DNA from: Septoria linicola
Taxonomy: Eukaryota; Ascomycota; Dothideomycetes; Mycosphaerellales; Mycosphaerellaceae
Assembly: GCA_024114885.1 (NCBI GenBank)
Contig: CP099428.1
Coordinates: 310,001-374,000 of the forward strand
Reading direction: 5' to 3'
DNA length: 64,000 nt
Shown: positions 57,833 through 64,000 of the stretch, piece by piece
How positions within the stretch are numbered: position 1 is the first letter of the stretch
Layout of the letters: every line of letters begins with the position of its first letter
The notes under the pieces: generated by a model
The model's input: the letters and a program-made list of their open reading frames with translations, nothing else
The model's database searches: none
What the model was told of the DNA's origin: nothing
Program-made: the position numbers and the translations under genes

Positions 57833-59389
57833 TCACAATAACATTGCTCCCAAACCCAACTCCATAGCTGGCGTTTGCGAGGCCACATTACTCGTCGCCT
57901 CTGTCTCGCGATACATGATCGCCTGAATCGGCCACTGCACCCAAGTCTTCCACGCCTCCTCAAGATTGAGCAGGACATCCTGCAGTACTCTCACGCCCCA
58001 AGCTCTCGCCCACCATTTTACATCCAACATGTGTAACAGAACGCAGTAATAGCTGACAATGACCAAAGCTTGCGGGACCCTCCTCTGGACTATGCTCGCG
58101 AATACACTCGAATCCCGTCTTGGCCAGCAGACAAGCGACGCTACACTGCAACCCAGGCCCCGAGCATGTTGATCCTGCCGTTGCTGCGGCTGCTGCTGCA
58201 GTACCAAAAGTTCTCGATGAATAAATGCCAGATCCTCGATTGCCAGAGCGCAAGCCGCCCGCTCATGCGGAAGCATTGTCTCCAGTCCGAGCATATACTC
58301 CAGATGACTCAAGCCAACGTCCATACCTTCCGGCATCAGCGAATACCCTGACACAACATCTTGCCATCCTCGTACCAATATCGGTGCAAAAGCTCCTTGG
58401 GAGATGAGATAACGCTCATCATCGGCCGAACTTCCAAACCCACTGGTAAGCGCCATGATGTCCACTAATCCGTCCAAGGCGCTTGGAAGTGTAGTTCCTG
58501 ACTGCACGACCCCAAACGCAAACAGCAACGCCAGCCATCGCCACACCCACCGCGCGCTCGCCGCATCCACCGTACACGCCTGCCCGGACTGCTGCTGATG
58601 GAACTGCATATTGGCCAAATCGATGTGCTCCACCGCACATGTCCTGAAATAGCTCGCCTGGTCCGGCACAACGGTCGCCTTATGCAGCGCCACCAACGCC
58701 AGCAGTGCATGCAGCACATGCTCATGCGCGAAAGCCAGCTTCGGCAGCTCTTGTTTCCACACATGGACGACATAAGCCTGATCGCTTGGCTCACTTAATA
58801 CGCCTTTCGTGCACAGCATGTAATGGTGCATGAGCTGCAGATCGGGGTGCCAATTGATCGACCCTGGACTCGCTGGCGATCGAGGAATGTGCGCAGTCAG
58901 ATTCGCGATCGGTTCGCCTGGCGTCGATGACATCTGAAGTCGTGGACTGATGGGCGATATCCGTTGTACTCGCCGCTCCTCCCCTCCCATAGGACTCCTC
59001 GAGCTATTCTCTACCACTTCTTCGAGAGGCAAACTCGACGGCACATCGAGCGGCGACCGACTGGCCCTCGCCGCATCGGAAGAAGCATTCGATTGCGTCC
59101 TATCCTTCCTCTTGCTATCTTCTCTTGGCACAAATGGGCCTCCAGCCAGACTGCACGGAACCTGATGTCGAGCACAATTCGAGCAAGGAGCTTCCTCGTT
59201 ACACTTCACATGCCGTCTCTTGCACTGTGCGCAGCCCTTGCGACTTTTCTTATGCCCGACTCGAGGTGCTCTATTGATGTGCAAGTCCATTAGCTGTGTG
59301 TTCCAGGTTTGACTTGCTTCAGCTTCATCAGTCGACCAAGCAGCAATTGTACCATCGACAGGCAGGTGAGAAGATGTCATAGTGCTCAA
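57833..59389 (-). CDS. Zn2Cys6 fungal transcription factor
   Basis: A single exon of 518 residues. The binuclear zinc cluster uses Cys53, 56, 63, 69, 72 and 79 (CAQCKRRHVKCNEEAPCSNCARHQVPC in two pieces), preceded by basic GHKKSRKG, typical for the UPC2/STB5-like group with a C-terminal fungal_trans_2 region. The rest (HYMLCTKGVLSEPSDQAYVVHVWKQELPKLAF..., ALLALVALHKATVV) matches that regulatory domain. Targets are unknown; members of this group regulate sterol or metabolite genes. The protein would act in the nucleus. No neighbouring pathway genes are obvious. Confidence 0.93.
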   Translation of the reverse strand: MSTMTSSHLPVDGTIAAWSTDEAEASQTWNTQLMDLHINRAPRVGHKKSRKGCAQCKRRHVKCNEEAPCSNCARHQVPCSLAGGPFVPREDSKRKDRTQSNASSDAARASRSPLDVPSSLPLEEVVENSSRSPMGGEERRVQRISPISPRLQMSSTPGEPIANLTAHIPRSPASPGSINWHPDLQLMHHYMLCTKGVLSEPSDQAYVVHVWKQELPKLAFAHEHVLHALLALVALHKATVVPDQASYFRTCAVEHIDLANMQFHQQQSGQACTVDAASARWVWRWLALLFAFGVVQSGTTLPSALDGLVDIMALTSGFGSSADDERYLISQGAFAPILVRGWQDVVSGYSLMPEGMDVGLSHLEYMLGLETMLPHERAACALAIEDLAFIHRELLVLQQQPQQRQDQHARGLGCSVASLVCWPRRDSSVFASIVQRRVPQALVIVSYYCVLLHMLDVKWWARAWGVRVLQDVLLNLEEAWKTWVQWPIQAIMYRETEATSNVASQTPAMELGLGAMLL

Positions 59390-61901
59390 ATGTGCATAGC
59401 AGGACCAATATCAAAAGGAAGAGACAGCGAAAGGTCAAAACCCTTACTTCAGCTCCGGCGCATGCCTCCCTCCAGCCCTCGCGACAGGCACCTTAGCCAC
59501 TGCTGCCTGAAACGACGTACTGCCAGTCACTTGTTCGTGATGAAAACGCTCTTGTTGTGTAACAGCATAGGGCATAGCAAGCGTAATGGTAGCCATGCTC
59601 ATTGCATAACTAGTCGATTCTCGGCGTCCATCGGCTTGCCAAAAGGTAGTGGTGTAGCGTGAAGATAGTCAGTGGTGGTGGCTATGTATGGGCGCACAGA
59701 GATAGTATGTATGAGTCGATACGAGAAAGAGAGAGAGAGAGGTATGGAGTGGTTAAAATTGGAATCTGGTGGTGCGTCACGTCACTATACTTGTACCTGC
59801 GTGACAGACAGACAGGCCAGGGAGGAGTAGTAAAGGTGATAAGTGACTTTTGGGTTACTCATCTGGGGGGGAAAGTGGAAGCGCGCACGAGACAGCTTGC
59901 TTGCCTTGCTCTGCAGCATCTTGAGCCTACTCGCTGCTGCTGCTACTACTCACATCGGGTAGCTAGCTGCTGGTGGCTACTAGTGCCCACAGAGGCCGCA
60001 AGGCTCAGACCGGTTTTCCAGGGACTGACAAAGTGGTACTGGGGCTTGTCCAAGCGAACACGGTGGTCCCAGTTGAGTTAGAGCGTGCAGCGGAGTGGCT
60101 TGGCAGGTCTGGCTTTCTATAGGTTGACACATAGCTTCAACCACTGATGACTGCTGCCCGACCGATCTCGTGCACAGTAGTGACCTGGCCGTGCATGTTC
60201 GGTCGAGATGTTGGGTCGTTCTGGTGCGTAAGAAGTACTCCGCGCTATGGCCACGGGGTGGAGTTTGAGAAGCCTTCTCGACGAGATGCTTCCCGAATGT
60301 TGGTTTCGCTGCAACGGCGATTGAGCACCGTATTGCGGCTCAGCTGTGCTGTGTAATGGGTAGCGCAGCGCTGGTATAGACCGGTCTAGTTGCCATGGCT
60401 TCCAATTGGGGTGACGTGGTTACACCAAACGGTGAAGCATACGAGCAAGTATGTTCAGAGCATGGCAAAGGCACGTATATTCATGCACACGACGACTCGA
60501 TCAGGGCAGCTGCATATCACAGTTCTTGCTGGCACACCACACGCTAGCTCAGAAGTTGACAGCGTGAGCCACGTGGGATCGGTGGCTTGTTTTGTGCTGC
60601 TACCTTCCTGGTCAACGGTCGCGGCAAAGCCGACAGTCGTTGCTCGACCCGACGAGAGTGGCATACATCACACTCGGGTGTCGCGCTTCGCCATTGCGAC
60701 TCTCGCTGCTGTGTAGGTAATGGTCGTAGAATCGCCGTAACTTGTAATGCGTTCTGTGTCGACCTATTGCAGTATGGTCAGTAAGGACTAGCAGCACATT
60801 GTTGTACAACCTTAAAAGCTTGCTGAGGTTAGTGGATTGCCGATCATGACCCACTCAACATAGGGCTGTTGAAGAAGGCTAGAGACCGCAACGATGGAAG
60901 TGTGCTGCTGCGAGATCTCGCTGCGCCCTGTCGCACGACTGCCAGTACCAGTCCGCAAAGACGAGGTGCGGGACCAAGCATGCAGCCAAGCAAAGCCACG
61001 TTCCTTCCTGCCCTCTTGCCCGCTGAGAGTCAGATTCTAAGCATTGCGATACGCCCGTAGATATGTCTTGGGTACATATACCAATCTTGGTAATGTGTAC
61101 AATCCCTGTCATCAGAGCTGGAGTAAGGCGAAGGCAGCTCGGGCCGACTTTGCGCCATGACCGTCGCGGAGGATGGCGCTTCGCATTGCAATATCGGAAT
61201 GGATGTGATGTTGAGCTCTTGTTCGATGAGCAGATGTCCTGCGCAAGACTATGTCGTTCAGTCGACTCTCGAGATTGCAGAATTGGGAGGTGTGAAGAAA
61301 TGGTGCCGTGCGCGTTCTCGACGATCGTCCCGTATAAGTCGATCGTATGCACGGTGGCAGCACGCTGTCCTGCATCTCATGCTGCCTTCAGCGAGACTCT
61401 CTGATAGCACGGCCAACACATACCAAGAGAATCTGTACCGTCTGGCTGCGTCAACATCACAGACGCACACAGCACGGGTCTGCTTGCTGATTGCGTGCAA
61501 CAGCAATTCTGCTTTATGGCCATCTCTTTACCACATTGTCAGGAAGATCGCGAAGTTGTGTCACCTCGTCACTCTTTCACCACTTGCACCACATCAGGTC
61601 ACATTCGGAGCCAGCTCTTGAACCAGGTTTGAAACGCCTTAGTATGGCAGTGGCTCTTACTCCAACGCATTGAAGATTTTTGTGGCTTCTTTCTGGCGCG
61701 CGCGCTTCTTCGTCTATTACTGCTCCACTCCATAGCAGAAGCACAAAAGTATCGAGTCCAAACATGTCAACCTCCCCTTTCACCATCTTTGCTGTCGGCG
61801 TGCTGCAGACCAGTTGTGCGCGAGCGTGACGTCAGCTCTTCCCGAGGAGTATCCCGCCCATTGGTATCAAGTGAATAAGTTCGAGATCAGATGGCCTTCG
61901 C
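59390..61901. other. 2.5-kb gene-poor region
   Basis: No gene could be assembled on either strand. Contains a GA-rich short repeat (about 59724-59740) and a GCGCGC run near 61697-61707. A minus-strand frame at 60879-61352 (157 codons) has no signal peptide, domain or splice support. The left end is the promoter of the Zn2Cys6 gene. Confidence 0.45.
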
Positions 61902-62733
61902 TCAGTAAGGGTTGTAGCCGCGGCCACGGAAGCCTCCACGGCCACCACCACGGTAGCTAGCAAAGGGTTAGTGTGAGTCCGATTTGTGCTTGTCAATGTT
62001 CACGTACCCGCCACGACCTCGGAAAGGTGGTGGGCCACCATAGCCGCCGCCGCCGCCCATGGGAGGACCGTAGCCACCGCCGAAGCCACCTCGAGGACCT
62101 CCGCGCCCTCTGCCGCCCCTTCCACCTCCTGGACCTCGAGTCATGCCGGGAAGGTTGGTACGCTTGGGAACGACCTGCGCAAGTCATTAGTGTTGATCGC
62201 AGACTCGGTACAGCAGGCCAGAAGCTCACCTTGAGGTTGCGATTCCTGAAGACGCTCTCGTTGAGAACCAATGCGCTGGTAACGAACTGTGGCTCGCTGA
62301 ACTCGACATATGCGTAGCCCTTGGGATGACCCGTGAACTTGTCCAACAGGATCGTGACGCGATTGATGCTGCCCACGCTCTGGAAATGCGCCTGAATCTC
62401 CTCAGGACTTGCGCCATAATCCACATTTCCCACAAAGATGCTCCGGTTGTCGATGTCCTCCTTGCTTTCGCGCAAGTTGTCTGTCTGCGAATCAATCGAC
62501 GCCTGCATCTCGCGCAGTTTCGCCGCTTCCGCCTCCATCTCCTCGACGCGCTTCTTCATGGCTGCGATCTCCTCCTCATCGCCAAGATCCTCGTCATCTT
62601 CGGGCTGGCGATCGAGGTCATCGTTGGACGGCTTCGTCTCTTCGTCGGCCATGGTGTGCGAGGATGTGTCGGATGCAGTTCTGGGCACGTCGTTAGGCAA
62701 GTCCGTGTGAGATGTGGAAGGCGCGTCTGACAT
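61902..62733 (-). CDS. PAB2: Nuclear poly(A)-binding protein, Pab2/PABPN1 type
   Basis: Exons 62733-62230, 62174-62008 and 61956-61902 give 241 residues. An acidic start leads into a coiled coil (EEIAAMKKRVEEMEAEAAKLREMQ), as in human PABPN1. One RRM follows, with RNP2 SIFVGNVDYG (residues 98-107) and RNP1 KGYAYVEF (138-145), and then VPKRTN. The C-terminus is a Gly/Arg-rich tail (GGGRGGRGG, GGFRGRGYNPY), a likely target for arginine methylation. Fungal relatives act in nuclear mRNA polyadenylation and exosome-linked RNA decay. The first Met was chosen because upstream codons in the same frame look like 5' leader or intron. It is divergent from an F-box gene. Confidence 0.93.
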
Positions 62734-63398
62734 GTCGCGAAAGGAAGGAAGTAATGCAGGAAAGATAATAATAGTGGCTGCAACGTACCTGAGCAAGTGA
62801 ATGGAGTGACAATCAGGCAGACGCGCTGTGGAGTTCACTAGTCGATGTTGAGCGCAATTGGTGGTAGTATGTGGGAGAGAGTGTCGTGGTCGCTATGAGT
62901 TGCTTCGATGCGATGCGATATTGTCCGAGCTCAATGCCGCCGCCCGAAACGCAACGACAATTGACCTCCATTATTCACTCCCGACATTATTGCAATCACA
63001 TGCAAGCATCTGGATCAGCTTCTAAGGTGAAGTCATCATCTGAGCAGAAGAATATGCTCCACGACTGTATCCACTGCTTACACGATGCATCCATCTCTTT
63101 CAGGAAGCAAGGCAAGAAATATTATGCTTTGCGTTGTGCCTGCCACGAAGCACTATGTCATCTGCAATCCTTCCAAAAGCACTGACTGATCACAGCATGT
63201 GAATCGCGTCAAACATTTTTAAATGCTCACATCCTTCCATTTCGCTGCTGAAACAGATGAGTAGAGGCAGATTGCCGATACTAGACAGAGTCACAGCACG
63301 CAAGGACAAAGCTCTCAACACTCCGAGCAGTCCAGCGGACGTAAACATCGCGAGAAGTCCGAGTGTCAGTCATATGAGCCACGGCCGGACAGGAGATC
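62734..63398. promoter_or_regulatory. Divergent promoter of PAB2-type and F-box genes
   Basis: 665 bases between start codons. Upstream of PAB2 a donor-like GTACGT at about 62784-62789 suggests a 5' UTR intron; not proven. No gene is seen. Confidence 0.4.
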
Positions 63399-64000
63399 AT
63401 GGCCTTCTTAGACGACCTCCCGGCAGAGCTCGTGGAGAACATCGTGCACTGCATGACATTGCATGAGATATGTGCTCTTCGGCTGGCCAACCGATCCATT
63501 GCTTCCAAAGCATCACAAGACCACTTCAGATCGTTCTACCGCAGCAAGCGTGTAGACATCGATGAGCGCGGTTTGAAAGACTTTGTAGTAGTCACAGCTA
63601 ATGCCGGAATGGGCTGCTTGATCGATGACTTTACGTTGACAGGGCTCGTCTATAATTCGTTGTCCATCAGTTCTCAGCTTCGCTCTGGCAACATGAGACA
63701 GACGACAGAGGTTTCCGATGGTGGCCATATCAAGACTGGCTGGCGCAGCTCCACTGAAGAAGAGCGAAATGCTTTGCAGAGGCAGCTCAACACTCTGCAG
63801 CGCCGGCAAGAAGCCCAGCTTCATTTCCTGCAGAGCGAGGATGCCCAACGATTACTCGTAAAAGCTTTCCGAAACATCGTCAAAGGCCGAAGCCCACATA
63901 AACAGCTCTCCGTTACGCTTGATCTGGCCGTCTTCCGTGAGGATGCACTCATTAGGTCTACGCCGGTGCAAGGCGGAAGTTGGAGAATGATATGGCAAGC
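63399..64000 (+). CDS. F-box protein (3' end beyond window)
   Basis: The frame opens at ATG 63399 and stays open to the window edge (200 codons plus two bases). The start MAFLDDLPAELVENIVHCMTLHEICALRLANRSIASKASQDHFRSFY is a clear F-box. Such proteins recruit substrates to SCF ubiquitin ligases through Skp1. The downstream part (FTLTGLVYNSLSI, EEERNALQRQLNTLQRRQEAQ with coiled-coil character) resembles the large fungal family of unknown substrate. The product is partial. It follows the GATCATGG start context. Its function is inferred from the F-box only. Confidence 0.85.
   Translation, partial: MAFLDDLPAELVENIVHCMTLHEICALRLANRSIASKASQDHFRSFYRSKRVDIDERGLKDFVVVTANAGMGCLIDDFTLTGLVYNSLSISSQLRSGNMRQTTEVSDGGHIKTGWRSSTEEERNALQRQLNTLQRRQEAQLHFLQSEDAQRLLVKAFRNIVKGRSPHKQLSVTLDLAVFREDALIRSTPVQGGSWRMIWQ

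Noticed and set aside
60879..61352. 157-codon minus-strand frame
   Set aside because: No recognisable domain or splice structure, and overlapping plus frames are equally open; probably chance.

Overview
The window is nuclear DNA of a filamentous ascomycete. About two dozen genes have short introns (mostly 45-60 nt, GT..AG with CTAAC/CTGAC-like branch sites), promoters are often pyrimidine-rich, and ascomycete families are present (shugoshin, DASH subunit, Zn2Cys6 factor, Mep-type ammonium transporter, Dal5-like permease). The lineage-specific small proteins suggest Dothideomycetes (Mycosphaerellales-like), but that is inference. Exon boundaries were worked out by hand from splice signals and reading-frame continuity.

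Layout. 1-80: tail of an upstream gene. 1.6-3.9 kb: secreted PAN/Apple-domain gene with an in-frame stop. 4.0-5.8 kb (-): sugar transporter, divergent from a 4-coumarate-CoA-ligase-like enzyme (6.7-8.5 kb). 9.0-11.6 kb: decayed CBM/adhesin-like surface gene. 12.0-14.5 kb: ammonium transporter, tail-to-tail with a short-chain dehydrogenase that has a GC-AG intron. 15.5 kb: an odd tRNA-Leu gene. 16.3-17.3 kb (-): Ser/Thr-rich single-pass surface protein. 17.3-20.3 kb: gene-poor.

20.3-28.4 kb is a conserved cell-division/housekeeping block: shugoshin (-), DASH subunit DAD2 (+), PP1 inhibitor YPI1 (-) and exportin CRM1 (+). 29.3-30.9 kb holds a degenerate tandem array of about 205-220-bp units beside an orphan gene with paired cysteines. 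31.5-35.2 kb is gene-poor. 35.25-36.85 kb: LST8 (TOR complex WD40 protein).

37.2-43.1 kb is enriched in secreted proteins: a zinc metalloprotease, a Cys-rich orphan and a frameshifted GH5 glucanase. 43.8-46.0 kb: small lineage-specific genes. 46.1-48.7 kb (-): GH92 alpha-mannosidase. 49.1-52.8 kb: a head-to-head flavin monooxygenase and Dal5-like permease. 53.2 kb: small orphan. 54.2-57.0 kb (-): Rsp5-type HECT ubiquitin ligase. 57.8-59.4 kb (-): Zn2Cys6 regulator. 61.9-62.7 kb (-): Pab2/PABPN1-type RNA-binding protein, divergent from an F-box gene that runs off the window.

No CRISPR, prophage or intact transposon is visible. The most unusual signals are the tandem array at 29.3-30.9 kb, three disabled secreted/surface genes (two nonsense codons are of RIP type), the tRNA-Leu with a repeat-bounded 48-nt segment, and several splice oddities.
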